A DNA stretch of 64,000 nucleotides from Meconema thalassinum (GCA_946902985.2 OX336389.2:126701572-126765571); one strand, 5' to 3'; shown: positions 21,761-32,826, counted from the stretch's first letter. Made by a program: numbers and translations. The notes: a model not told the origin generated them from the letters alone.

Positions 21761-23061
21761 CACAATACTAATCATGTCATTTATTCCAGAGGAAAAAGAG
21801 CTTCAGCCAGTGGACACACTGACACAGGAGCCGATATAGAGAATATGCAATATTCACATGTTTTTTTAACCTCTCCATTTTTCAGGCGGCGTCACCAGAT
21901 ATATGACACTGGTGACAATGATTTCACTGCCATACAGCAGCAACATGTTCTTTGTGCCATGCCATTATTATGTACCATTTTTTACTCATTAATTTGCACT
22001 AATCCTAACACAATATAACACACTCACCACATTCTCTTACAGCAACACAAAAATCTGCACAGCAGGGCTGATACCTGTGGGGTATCAGGCTCGCTGGCAG
22101 ATCAACATAAACGAAGAAAATAAAGCGTCAAAGATGCGACGCAATTTACGACAATGAGGGCGCAACCGATCTGTGGCGGCGACTCTCACTGTCAAGTGTG
22201 AAGGAATTCGCCCACAGAGAATTATTCACAAGATAGGGGTATATATCAGCGGCACGACCACTAAACTGCACCGGGAAACGGCCGGGCAGGATTAGCCGTG
22301 AGACGGCACATAAATACAAAGGGTAGCGTGCACGCCAGGTACAATAGACACGGCCGGCTAGGTATAACATAATTAATAATTAAGATAGATAGACATAAGT
22401 AAATAATGTAATAGTACTGTAATATTGTTAAAAGGCACCGCATACAAAATTATTACCAATGATGCCACACATTGTGAATACATATATTTTTATCACACAC
22501 ATGTACACAATGATTATGCTTTTGTATCTTTCATTTTTCTTCCTTCTAACGTCCAAATTTGTGAAGGTGTCCCGTTTTACCCCAGCACAATAAATTATAT
22601 TTTACGTATTCCTTTAACTTATACCTTGGGACACCTATTTTTTCTATTTCTTCCATCATTCACATTGCAGGGAGCAATTTTTTCCCCAATACAGCGCCGG
22701 ACGGCACAGTCACCCGTCCAGCCCTGGGTTTTTTTCCTCCCTGCACAATACCAATATATACATCATGGCTAAACCAAATATTTTTTGTTGTTGTTGTACT
22801 TTTCAATATTTCAATGTCAGCTTTTTTATGAACTGTTTTTAATTATCACATGTATATGCATATATCCCAAAACCTACCCCTCTGAACACAAGCTGATCTC
22901 ACATCTACACGACATCGCTACATCAACACGACATCACTACCTCTGCACGACATCAACCCAGAAGAAACGACGAAGAGATACAAGGAGGATTCAACAACGA
23001 CCTACTACATCAACACCCCCACTCCACGTTCCGTTCCCGTTCGCGGGGACGCGAACTAATC

Positions 23062-23074
23062 AAAGGAGGAGACT
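23062..23074 (+). promoter_or_regulatory. polypurine tract
   Basis: aaaggaggagact lies directly before the 3' LTR TG, as expected for plus-strand priming. Confidence 0.8.
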
Positions 23075-23967
23075 TGTACAGGCCCCGGGGGGGCTGCACC
23101 CCTGAAAGCCACCCCCATCATCTATTAAAACCACCCCTAACTGGCAAACATCATAAGTCCAGAACAGTACTTTTTACACAGCAAGGGCGGCCGACCAGCT
23201 CGGGAGGCTAGCCAACCTCTTGCAACACACTCACAAACATCTACACTATAGCTAACTAGGGCAGCTATGTCAATGGAATGCTGACTGTACAACGGCAAGA
23301 CCTATAAGAAGTAAGGCCTTTTGGGAGCTGTATCTGTCATACAGTGTGTGTCGCCGGAGGCCCTGCTACAGCTGCTATCATCAGGTGAGCATCAGCAAGT
23401 GTTCAGACAATCCTTTACTTTGTATCACTCATCCACAAACTTGTACACCTAACTTGTACCATTATTTACATTATTTACATTTCCCTAAAAGGGACTTACA
23501 ATTTCATACTCACTGACCAATAAAACACCTGGTCAGTAAACTACACTTGTCTTGCTATTTACACGCCTCTTCACATCCTAATACCCTTCCTTACTCTCGT
23601 CACGTTTGACCGTGACTAGTAGCCAGTAATCGCCTGTTCAAGTTCCATTGTGTTTCCCGCAGCGACTCGACTGCGTAGACAGCGAGCCGCCGGCATAGTT
23701 GACATCAGCACGCCTGTTATATAACTTATTCCAACCAGCTGGGAGGCAGGTACGTTAACCTGCGCCCAGAGGCTCATCCCCTAAGCGACACTTACGTCTT
23801 TATAGGAGCACCCCCTAGTATTTTAACACTAAACAACACTCTACACTGGCAAGCTTACCCAGCTACGGGAAGCTGCCCTCTCTAGGAATCACCTTCCAAA
23901 TTAATACAATAACATATATGTTTTAGCCCTAACCAACCCCCCCCCCCCAACTAAGGGATCTAAAACA
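23075..23967 (+). repeat. 3' LTR (893 bp)
   Basis: Direct repeat of the 5' LTR with the same tgtacagg...ctaaaaca ends, followed by the atat duplication (23968-23971). Confidence 0.95.
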
Positions 23968-23971
23968 ATAT

Positions 23972-24117
23972 ATAAAAATCCAACATGGCAACCATCCGAA
24001 ATATTAGACGGTTATCAATATCTACGAATCTATTACAATCAATTTTGTATGTGCATAGAGGCAATTAACATAAGTAGGATATATGAAAATAGGCTTTAGT
24101 TCTTCACGGAACTACTT
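23972..24117 (+). repeat. family C repeat, copy 1, right part
   Basis: Continues family C after the LTR insertion. It includes atccaacatggcaacc and the terminal phrase gttcttcacggaactac, which is also at the end of copy 2 (about 43470-43490). Confidence 0.7.
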
Positions 24118-24130
24118 TTTTTTTTCTCGT

Positions 24131-24300
24131 GGGGGAACCTCAAGCAAATGGTATACAGAAACAATCCGCGTACTCAGGAGGCTCTCGAGAACGAAATAAC
24201 TGCACTGATACGAAATATCAGTGAGGATGAATTACAGCGATTGTACCAAAACTTCCTACGTTGGTGCAATGTGTGTTGAGAAAAAGGACAGCATTTCCAG
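24131..24300 (+). pseudogene. mariner/Tc1-type transposase C-terminal fragment
   Basis: Frame with W-G-N-L-K then V-Y-R-N-N-P-R-T-Q-E-A-L, followed by an I-R-x-I-S-E-D-E-L pattern and R-W-C-N-V-C before a stop at about 24278. A frame change then extends it slightly. This is the usual C-terminus of mariner/Tc-like transposases (short leader, then E-L-...-I...V...C). No DDE core is present, so it is a truncated relic. Confidence 0.55.
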
Positions 24301-24576
24301 CAACTACTCAGAAATTCATGTAAGTAGGCTACATATAAATATTAAATACTTTAAAATGTGTAAATGTGTTAAATTACTTGTGCACCACGGTGCTGCTTGC
24401 GCCAGTGCCTTGCTCGACACGCTGTTACATACAGTGCCCCAGCCGTCACGCGGCGACTGCGAGGCCCCGTTCTATAGGGAAGGCTCTCACTGTATTATTG
24501 GTGCTCAGATGTTACCATGCTATCTGCGCGGTACACGTGATGACAACTGGAGTAGAAGACTGAGACTGGACTAATA

Positions 24577-25485
24577 GGCCGGTTGTACACATTGCGGATT
24601 TTTCCGAGCGGATAAATAAACTTCGCTGCCGTTCCAACAGTAGCACATTGAAGTACACTAGAGCTTACACATTAGACGGAAAGAATTCCGATCGGTCAGT
24701 TTGCCGTTGGCGGTAGCTGTGCAGACTTCGGGTGGCACTGGCGATGACGGAAGTTTTACCGCCGTCTTGATCTAGTGGCCTACGTAACCAAATGCGCGTT
24801 TACACACACAGCGGATTGTCTACCACTCCAGCTGCTAGCACACCGATTTGAACTTCACATTGGCAGAGAAGTATATAGCGTGAACATCGTTTATATATCG
24901 TGAATATCTTATTATTTCGTTAACATGAGTGACGTGATTATGCCTGCTTCTTATATTATCCTATATTATTTTCAACTTTTCAACTTTATAAGTTATTTTC
25001 ACTTACCTCAGTGTTATTGACAACATTTCTACTGGTTGAATACAGTTCCTCACTTTGGTATTTTTGCGCTGAATGGTAGCTTTCAACCAGCCATGCAATT
25101 CGTCAAAAGAAGTCATCGACATTCTGAAATAATTGAAGAATTTCGTTTCATCCCTCCTCAACTCTTCAAATAACGTGTAGAAAGTGCCAACCTCATCTCT
25201 TCTTTCATTAATTGGATGAACCCAAATCAGTAAATTTTTTCTTCTTCTTTTCATTCGACGACGGAATAACAATAACGTTAGAAGCTGCTCTCTGTTCATT
25301 TCAAACTACACAAGCAATCAATAATTTGAAAATCTGAGGAAGTGAGTTGGTTTCAGAATTTACACTGCAACTACTCGTACGATAGCGACGGAAAATTTTC
25401 CGCCGTGTGTGTAAACGGCCGGCGACGGTTAAATCTCCGACCGAAAAAATCCGCTCAGAAAAATCCGCCCTTCGTGCAACGGGCC
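24577..25485 (-). mobile_element. PIF/Harbinger-like deletion derivative (909 bp)
   Basis: Terminal inverted repeats of about 37 bp: left ggccggttgtacac...gcggatttttccgagcgg, right (reverse) ggcccgttgcacg...gcggatttttctgagcgg. Both ends abut ata (24574-24576 and 25486-25488), a 3-bp duplication as in this superfamily. Inside is only the N-terminal transposase exon (25003-25299, minus). The DDE catalytic exons are missing, so the copy is non-autonomous. Confidence 0.75.
25003..25299 (-). CDS. HARBI1-like transposase N-terminal exon
   Basis: About 98 codons: a basic start (R-R-R-M-K-R-R-R-K), then G-x-F-x-T-L-x-x-E-L-R...F-F-N-Y-F-R-M-S...F-D-E-L, ending E-M-L-S-I-T-L-R. This is the conserved N-terminal region of PIF/Harbinger transposases. 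In the family the ITLR motif is followed by YLATG. Here a consensus splice donor (gag|gtaagtg on the minus strand, near 25007) follows ITLR immediately, so the frame was probably spliced to a now-missing exon. Confidence 0.7.
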   Translation of the reverse strand: MNREQLLTLLLFRRRMKRRRKNLLIWVHPINERRDEVGTFYTLFEELRRDETKFFNYFRMSMTSFDELHGWLKATIQRKNTKVRNCIQPVEMLSITLR

Positions 25486-25689
25486 ATACAGTTGAACTTA
25501 GTGTTAACAACATCCAAGGACTTAAGAAATTATGAAGTTATAAAGGAATGTCGCTGTTACCGAGATTCATATTTTCAGTCTAGAGTAGTGAAAAGTAAAA
25601 AAGAACAAACTAAATAAGCTTCATTTTATTTTTTATACTCACTTTTAAGCCTACAAAAACATACACTACAATGAAAACAGTTTGTCGAA

Positions 25690-26078
25690 TACTCACCAAG
25701 CTTCGCCACTCACTTTGCCGAAAATAATGTTGGGACGTTGTTTGAATCTGTCAATCCACTCATTGTTGCTCATAAATTTATTGACAAATTCTTCTGCTTT
25801 TACCACAAGAGGTCCACTAATGTAGCTTCTCTGTTGCTTAAACCACTTAAGGATCGCTTCATTCACGTCGCTCCGTTCAGGTTATCGTAACCGCTTGGTT
25901 TTCTATCAATTCTGTTCCAATGCAGCAACAATTTCATCCTTGCTCTTTCAAATCGTTTTGACTGTACTGTAACTAGGTCAAATTGACGACACATGTCAAT
26001 GTTTTTCATTCCATTCTTAGTTTCATGAATCACTTTAATGTTTTCATCCAATGTTAAAACTTTTCTTTTAGTTGCCAT
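25690..26078 (-). pseudogene. pogo/Tigger-like DNA-binding region (CENP-B type HTH)
   Basis: The minus-strand frame begins M-A-T-K-R-K-V-L-T-L-D-E, a psq/CENP-B N-terminal helix-turn-helix. After a frame break near 25875 it continues through I-S-G-P-L-V-x-K-A and W-I-D-R-F-K-x-R-x-N-I, then F-G-K-V-S-G-E-A, the second helix-turn-helix of Tigger/CENP-B proteins. The reading ends at a strong splice-donor consensus (g|gtgagt near 25695). No DDE domain is seen nearby. It could be a transposon exon or a remnant of a pogo-derived gene. Confidence 0.65.
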
Positions 26079-26626
26079 GCTACGTTATACTGCGTGCACT
26101 TTGCGCAAAACTGCCATGGAAACTAACTTCAGGTAGGTACTGTAAATGAGTTGTGAATGCTCAAGGGTTACAATGAGGCGGAGAATCTGCAGTATTGACC
26201 TTGACCTTGAAGCAGGTCTGGCGCCTTGGAAGCAGTGTTCACAGATGGAAACGTGTGCACTAATGACAGAGGGAAGGAAAATGAATTTCCCAGGTTGCCA
26301 GATTTTAACAATAGATTACCTTGTATGTTTGTTCTTGGAAAGTCTTACTGCAAAACTGAGGCTGAAAATGACGTTATATATGAGATACACGTATAAACGT
26401 TTGTCGTATTAAACAAGGCTGAGAAACATATTCCTTATGAGGAATACGTCCGTGCCGCAGAAAAAATGACGTTATAGCTGAGTAGTCGCTGAAACCAATG
26501 TCGTTCAACTGTACGGCATATGCATGCGCTTCGTGAAGAGCCATTGCGCACTCCATTTCTAATGGTCACTCACGTATAAAGGCTCTTTGTGTGCGTATAC
26601 ACCATTGTGCACATACAGTAGGCCTA

Positions 26627-28015
26627 CTGTTTGTAGAAAGTGAAACACCAAGAACAAGAGAAGTGACCACATTGCATTTTATACCACATATTAGGGACAT
26701 GACAATACATTACTGATTCGAAGAACAGTCCGGTACATGCACGTTGACGGTCGATTTTCAGTACGGCGTCGCGCCACCACGTGCTGCACTCAGAGCCGTT
26801 AGATGTCATGGCATGGAATCATACAGCGCATGAATACGCTGCTGGGGAATGCCGTCCCACATGGTTTGTAGGCACGTTCACAAAGCATCACACAGTGGAC
26901 CTGAACGAACAAGTTGCCGACCAACCATACCCTAGACATGTTCGATGGGCGACATGTCAGGCAAACGGGCAGGCCAGGGAAGCAGAGGTATCCGTAACTC
27001 TGCGAAGAAAGCTTGCACATTCCTCGCCACATGCGGGCGGGCATTGTCCTTCTGAAATATGGCCTGTGGAACGGCCTGCAAGAGGGGCAGTGCCGCGGGC
27101 TGTAAAACTTCCCTGATGTAGCGGTCACTGTTGAGATTGCCCGCAAGACGTACGAGGCACTATTGCCTGTTATTGGCAATTGCGCCCCAAACCATTTAAC
27201 CTGGTGTTTGTCCGCTATGCCGCTCAACAATACTGTCTGCCTGATTGCGTTCTTCTCGGCGGCGTCTAACGCGTATGTGGCCATCACTGTAGGACAGGTT
27301 GAAGCAGGACTCGTCCGAAAACACTACATTTCGCCACTCAGCCTGCCAGTGTCAGCGTGCACGTGCCCATTGTAGTCGGAGGCGTCAGTGGTTCCCAGTC
27401 AATGGAAGCCGACGCAGTGGCATGCGTGCTACCAGTCCAGCCCTCAAAAGACAGCGCCGCACCGTCGACGCAGACATGTTTCCCCCCGTTGCAGTGCTCC
27501 AACGTCGAGCCAACACAAAGGACGACGCTGTTCTGTCCGATACGACCATGCGGAGAAGATGGCGGTCGTCTCGCGCTGTGGTCACATTGCGTCGTCCTGT
27601 ACCCTGTCGTCGCTATGTTCGGCCCTCCTCTCTCCACTGCATCCACATACGCCTCACTGTTGTCGCAGCGTGCCCTGTACGAGCCGCAATGTCCCGGAAC
27701 GACAGATCCGCCTCCCGGAGCCTAAGCATTCTGCCCCGTTCAACCTCACTCACATGCTGATAGTCCACCCTGTGATGTCGGCGAGGCATCGTTGCACTTG
27801 TTTCCACGTTTCCACTTGGTGTGACGGCCCCACGCCGACAGAGCTGTGCAGAACACTGACCTGTCCAGTCCCACGACAGAGCGCACTGGTGGGCCAATGT
27901 GCACGCCATCTATCTGCGATTTCAATCACTTAGTATGGTACCGCAGGCCTACACGACTTCTGTTCTGGGAGTGTCTCCGACCATTTCTTCTGGGTTTTTC
28001 ACTTTCTACAAACAG
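26627..28015 (-). mobile_element. Tc1-like DNA transposon (1389 bp)
   Basis: Both ends carry ctgtttgtagaaagtgaaa as inverted repeats (about 28 bp with two mismatches), flanked by TA (26625-26626 and 28016-28017), the Tc1/mariner target. The transposase lies on the minus strand at 26758-27788. TIRs, target and length fit a complete but mutated element. Confidence 0.88.
26758..27788 (-). pseudogene. Tc1-like transposase, decayed
   Basis: Starts M-P-R-R-H-H-R with a paired helix-turn-helix region (E-V-E-R-G-R-M-L-R-L-R-E-A-D-L-S...). The DDE core appears in order: F-S-D-E-S near 27310, V-W-G-A-I near 27165, Q-K-D-N-A-R-P-H near 27045 and S-P-I-E-H near 26945. The reading needs several frame changes, and stops interrupt it, including one after M-V-W-G-A-I-A-N-N-R-Q and one after P-I-E-H-V. 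The length of about 340 codons is normal for the family. Not expected to be active. Confidence 0.85.
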
Positions 28016-28311
28016 TAGTGTAGATAGTACCGTCCAAGAAAGAACTGCCCATTCATACCCCCAGACCTTGATGACGCAAACAATGATAAGTGAACATAGT
28101 CTGCCTAGTAGCTTCGAGTGTTGTGACGAATTCCGATATGCCGGCGTTTCTAGAACCACAACAGTTTACAAGGTACGTTTTGATTATTATTATTATCATT
28201 ATTGTGAAGAGAAGGAAGTCATACCGATTGGATTGCTGATAGAGAGACAGGAAAGGTGTTGAAACGTAAATTAATTGGAGAGTTCGTTCCTAAAACAAGC
28301 TGTGGCATGAG

Positions 28312-28520
28312 CGGCTTCGGTGGCGTAGTCGGTAGCATGCTGAGCTTCTATGCCCAAGATAGCGGGTTCAAACCCGGCCGAAGCCGTCGGATTTTTTAAG
28401 AGCGTTAAAAATCCCTCAGTATGCCTTCCTTCGGAGGGGAAGTAAAGCCGGCGGTCCCATGTCATATATTTATGGCATGTTAAAGATCCTTCCACTAATT
28501 GCACCTGTGTGAAGCTAAAT
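28312..28520 (+). mobile_element. tRNA-derived SINE
   Basis: The head has an A-box-like tggcgtagtcgg and a B box gggttcaaaccc (about 28320-28380). The body contains aaaatccctcagtatgcc and cttccttcggaggggaag. Target duplications were not resolved. Confidence 0.65.
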
Positions 28521-28689
28521 TGGATAGGTTAAGAATGTAAACAACGCTCTTAGGTTTCTATGTTCGTTGCCAAGAGCCGACTGCGGCGGCATCTAGTAGC
28601 TCAGTCCTGAACTTAGCCTAGTAGTCGTTGACGGTGGCGCTTGGCGGCAAAAGTAGGAACTATTTGAAAAATACTTAGTTGCAGTACTT

Positions 28690-28833
28690 AAATTAACAAA
28701 CAGATAACACACACTAATACAGTCATCACAATTAACACCGGTTATCAGACAGATTCTACACACACCCAAAGTACACGGGGCTACATGACCGCGTTGTCGC
28801 AGCCCCTAAACTTAAGAACCAACCAACCAAGCT
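28690..28833 (+). repeat. SINE 3' tail fragment
   Basis: Shares ggttatcaga and attctacacacac with the tails at 39420-39500 and, reversed, 35920-36050. It ends in aaccaaccaacc. It reads as a 5'-truncated copy of the same SINE family. Confidence 0.5.
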
Positions 28834-29600
28834 GTGGCAAAAAATGTTGATAGCTACGTTCAACAAATACTTGGTTTTTTATGTTAATCTATCATATGTG
28901 GGGAGATATTTAATAAAGATGCTTATTGTGCTGGAACGAAAAGAACTTCCCTCGCCTTCCTGAATACGTTTTCAGTGAATATAATTTTTGATCACTTAAA
29001 ATGCTACACATTAAATGTTGTTGGTTTACAAGCAACAGGTGACGAAAATGAAGTTTCTCTTGGTGATTATCAGGGAACCTTCATTAACTGCTGTGCTCAC
29101 TATTGTGGAATATTATCTGGTCGTCCGGAAATAAAACAATTTTGTGTGTTTAAGAAGGAATCCTTATTCATAAAAGAATTCTCCATTTTCTCTTTGTCTT
29201 TAGTCCATATTTGCAATTGTTTAAAAATTCCACTCCAGTTCACACCAGAAACAAATTCCTCCATGGCAGATCTAGCAATTGAATCCAGGTCATCTGCGTG
29301 AATAGCCAAAAGGAACTGGTCTGGCTTAAAATCAAAGAAATCATAAAATCTTGCTTTGACAACGTTAAAATCCCCAAACAATTCTCAACCCAAAGAATCC
29401 TGTAGAGATTGAAACACGTGGAATACGGATGGCACAGTGACTGATGAATATTGTGGGAGTGCTGAGACATTCCAACTAGTCTTGCGCAACATTCTGTGGT
29501 TGATCAATGACACGTGTGGGCTTGCTGTAAATTAAAAATACAAAATAAAAGCAAAGAGCATCTACCAAAAGAAGATTATAATAAATGAATTCCCTCTTCT
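28834..29600. other. no feature recognised
   Basis: Short open frames on both strands (for example 29100-29381 minus) show no motif that I recognise. Confidence 0.35.
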
Positions 29601-29619
29601 AAATCCCTTGTTAATCTTC

Positions 29620-29860
29620 ATTAGGGCTGCCTTCTGTGATATCTGGGTACGTGATGAGACTCTTCTCCGAAGGTCCTGGGTTTGATTCCTGGCTCCGTCA
29701 AGACATTTAATTCTTGTTTGAGGGTGGAACGGGGTACACTCTGTCTCGTGAGGAGTGTGGAAAATACGGGGATAAACCACACTCAGGGTAGCTGGTGTCA
29801 GCGCCGGGTTCTCCGGGCTTTCAGCGGCACCTCATGCGATCGTGTTGTGCGAATTAACTA
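29620..29860 (+). mobile_element. tRNA-derived SINE, partial
   Basis: B-box-like ctgggtttgattcctgg, then the conserved body phrase ggtggaacggggtacactc followed by tctcgtgagg. This is the same body type as in the SINEs at 34235 and 36700. Later sequence (cgccgggttctccgggc) differs from those copies. Confidence 0.6.
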
Positions 29861-30745
29861 CCATGGGATAGTCAATATCAACACATACTCAAGAACACGG
29901 GGAGGATAGCCAAGATGTCCCAAGCCTTTAAAATGAATTGACAACAAAAACAACATGTTCTTGGTCAAAACTTTTCGGTCAATGGGAAATGCATCCTTAC
30001 AACTAAAATTACGAACTTCATATGCCGTGTGTGGAAGCGTCTTAAAGCAACCAATTCTAAGACAAGGGTCAGAAACCTTACATGAAACGTTATTTTGGAA
30101 AAAGTGCTTTAAATCCCTCAATTAAGTATGTAGAAAACAGCATTTGTATTGCTGATTGTTTACTTTCAACTGTTAATAAAATTTATGATCTCTGGTATTG
30201 GTTATGTCTTATTTCTGGTACCAGCCCGCATATCAATTAGGACAGCAAGTCTTTATGATAAAGTGACTCATTGCTACACGACGCTGACAATGCAAATTAC
30301 AGCTTATCGTCTGCATACTGATGGTTTCACAATAAACATAGCTTACCACTTGGGATTTATGCTCTAATGAATCCCTGGTCCGAGGAACGTGTTCTTTCAT
30401 TGACGGAAAGCTTGTTGGCTATAATACCTGCCCTGAGTCCCAAACTGAAATATGCTAATGTGACGAGTTATGTTCCCCGTTCCTCATTCACCACGTCCAC
30501 GCTAGCAGATGAATGTAAAGAAGGGATATTAGTTTTCTCATCATAATCAATGGAATCTTAAATTAAGCGTAAGAAGCAAGGATTCATGATCAGGGCGTGG
30601 GTTTTGATGACATGTCATCTTTTAGTTGATCCCCACAAACAGTGCTAACTTATACAGAAATCCTAATCATAGTTCCCACATTGTAGAAATACTAATTTAT
30701 TACGTTATTTTTTTCGTCTTTTCGTTTTTGTTTATATGTCATAAT
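29861..30745. other. no feature recognised
   Basis: AT-rich sequence with small open frames only. Confidence 0.35.
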
Positions 30746-30750
30746 TGTTA

Positions 30751-30822
<72 letters not shown>
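30751..30822. repeat. (ATT)n microsatellite
   Basis: About 24 uninterrupted att/tat units. Confidence 0.95.
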
Positions 30823-30827
<5 letters not shown>

Positions 30828-30979
30828 ATATTTGCAAATAGGGGTAATTCCTCGGTGGCAAATTGTACAAATATAGAAAATTACCAACAATAACATCACA
30901 CACAAATACACAATTCGCAAATTAGGAACTATGGTAATTACATCGTAGTATTTACACAAAATTTTAATCTTCTCTTAAG

Positions 30980-31615
30980 CACATCAATATGTTTGTGGGA
31001 AAGGCTCTAAGACCGAGGCAGGTAATGAGTTCAAATTATCAATACCACGGTTAATGAAAGAATATTTCCCATAATTTGTACGCTGTGGTCGGACCGTGAC
31101 TTTATGTGGATGATCTGCCCTGCTCAGGTAGATGGGATTTCCCAGACGTTTGCTTAGTTTGCCCCATGCTGGCCGATTAGTGTAAGTGTTAAACATAGCG
31201 TATAGTCTGGATTTCATCCTTCTATCTTCCAGAGATTCCCACCCTAGTTTCTCTATCATTCGAGTTACACTACTTCTAGGATTAAAATCGTTGAGCACAA
31301 ACCTAGCAGCCTTCCTTTGTACCATCTCCAGCTCACTGATGAGCCCTACCTGTTATGGGTCCCAAACCGCTGAGCCTTATTCCAAGATTGGGCTCACCAG
31401 GATCAAATATCCTAATTCTTTTGCGGTGGAACTACTGCCTTTTAACACCCGCATTACAAAATGAAGTGATTTGTACGCTTTGGAGACGACACATATCGTT
31501 CCTTTCAGTTTCATGGATGCCCAAGTATTTGCACGAGTCTTCATCTACAGTATTTCCGAGCCGATATTATATTGAAAATCATCCCTTCGCCCTCTCTCTA
31601 TTCTAATGAGACTAC
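30980..31615 (-). pseudogene. CR1/jockey-like LINE, C-terminal ORF2 fragment
   Basis: On the minus strand the pattern C-K-Y-L-G-I, then L-x-R-V-L-K-G-S-S...L-G-Y-L-I-L-V-S-P-I-L-E, G-S-A-V-W-D-P and V-Q-R-K-A-A-R-F-V is typical of the region after the RT of CR1/jockey LINEs. It continues with L-G-W-E-S-L-E-D-R-R. Frame changes and stops are present (two within LE-GSAVWDP-Q). No RT catalytic motif or endonuclease remains. Confidence 0.7.
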
Positions 31616-31980
31616 ATTTACTCGATCTTTATTTTGTTGTTTTTGATTCATATTACTGTATCATATTTTTAGGGGTTTTGATGCATTTTTTCGTATGGTA
31701 TTGGGTATTATTGCAACTTAAATTGAGGATGAATATGAATATGATAACCTTCAAAACTAAGTTTCCTGAAGATAAAGTACAGTAACTACTGTATGTTCAG
31801 ACCTTACTTCTTGGAACTATTCATATTCCAGGAGACTCACCTGTGCTTGCAACTAATCTGGGAGTGATGTAGGAAGCAGACTACAGTAGGCCCAGTAATG
31901 CCAGTCTGGTTAAGTAACTCAGTGCAACCATACGTGTGTTGAGTGAATTTGTGTTGTCGGCTGTGATTGTAATTTCGAGT
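31616..31980. other. no feature recognised
   Basis: No motif or repeat recognised. Confidence 0.35.
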
Positions 31981-31989
31981 GTATTTGAA

Positions 31990-32040
31990 ATGCCGAAGTT
32001 CAAGCCATTTATGGCTTTAAATTCTTTTCTGCAAAATATG
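31990..32040 (+). CDS. candidate first coding exon
   Basis: ATG opens a 17-codon frame rich in Phe/Lys (M-P-K-F-K-P-F-M-A-L). It ends at atg|gtaagtg, a consensus splice donor. A possible acceptor (ttttattttacag) lies near 32200. Nothing identifies the product, and a chance match is quite possible. Confidence 0.2.
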
Positions 32041-32344
32041 GTAAGTGAAAGTTTGTGTTTGCATTTCTTTGTGTGTTGACATTATGTCAGCTACGTAAAC
32101 ATACATGTATCAACTTGATGAATAAATTGGTTGTAAAAATTAATTCAAAATTAGTCTATAGGTCATTTTTTAAAGTTTTTGGATCATTTAATTTTATTTT
32201 ACAGTCATTTTATTGGTCATGTCTCAAACATTTCCGGTCATTAAAATCTGAGCCCTGTTCATAATCATAACCTTCATGACTTCTCATTTTGAAAATATTA
32301 CACGCATTTACAGGTGAGGAGCGAGCGACTATGTAACTGAACTT

Positions 32345-32700
32345 TTGTTGTTGTTGATTCATTTAGAGACTTTGCGACATTATACTCATATAGGTGTATG
32401 TAACAATATTGTATGATAACCTGTGTTAATGTGTAATTTGGGTGTATTAGTGTAGGTACGTATTTATAATTGGGACTAGGATTGGGTGGGATTGGCGGAC
32501 TTGCCCTAAGGTAGGAACCATTCCGGCATTTGCCTGGAGTAGAAGTGGGAAACCCCGGAAAAAACACTTATAGGATGGCTGAGGTGAGAATCAAACCCAC
32601 CTCAGTTTTATCTCACGAGGCTGAGTGAACTCCGTTACAGTCCTCAGACCAGAATTTAATTTCTTGGCATAACCTAAGCGATCAAACATTTGACTTTGCG
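32345..32700 (-). mobile_element. tRNA-derived SINE, minus strand, head missing
   Basis: Reading the minus strand: the body with ctgaggactgtaacggag, the second B-box-like motif in 'gtgggtttgattctcacctc', ttcccacttctactccaggc, then the tail ending in aacaacaac (32345-32355). Same layout as 35913-36312. Confidence 0.65.
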
Positions 32701-32826
32701 CCATGTTGATGGTAAAAAAAGAATGCTTCTGTAATAAGAAATTGCCGTCGTGTGAAAGAAAAGGACACTGTAGCGTCATATGGTGACAAATCTATGCGAG
32801 GTAGCAGTGCCTGTTATCTAATATGC

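Larger units (their letters stand above)
17190..23061 (+). other. 5.9-kb 3' non-coding region of the LTR element
   Basis: Between the end of pol and the polypurine tract no env-like or other domain was found on either strand. Open frames are short and without recognisable motifs. The region holds the 55-bp array (20352-20583), the nested SINE (21101-21433) and the hairpin repeats (21475-21760). It makes up about 40% of the element, which is unusual for Ty3/gypsy. Confidence 0.7.
9574..23967 (+). mobile_element. Ty3/gypsy-type LTR retrotransposon with OTU domain (14.4 kb)
   Basis: A complete LTR element: 5' LTR 9574-10469, primer-binding site, gag, a Pro/Tyr-rich region, OTU cysteine protease, retropepsin, RT, RNase H, integrase, a long 3' non-coding region, polypurine tract and 3' LTR 23075-23967. 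The target duplication is atat (9570-9573 and 23968-23971). The related family C copy at 43320-43345 is an empty site, and removing the insert with one atat restores it exactly in length. The LTRs differ by roughly eight substitutions and a few homopolymer length changes in about 895 bp, so the insertion is young. The RT, RNase H, integrase order places it in Ty3/gypsy. No env was found. Coding is broken by three stops and about five frame changes. Confidence 0.92.

Noticed and set aside
17190..23061. Env gene after pol
   Set aside because: No open frame of suitable size with a signal peptide, transmembrane segment or fusion-peptide pattern on the plus strand.
27299..27933. Plus-strand open frames across the Tc1-like element
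   Set aside because: The minus-strand reading gives the transposase motifs in order. The plus-strand frames have none.
30626..30841. Open frame ending in poly-isoleucine
   Set aside because: It is produced by the (ATT)n microsatellite.
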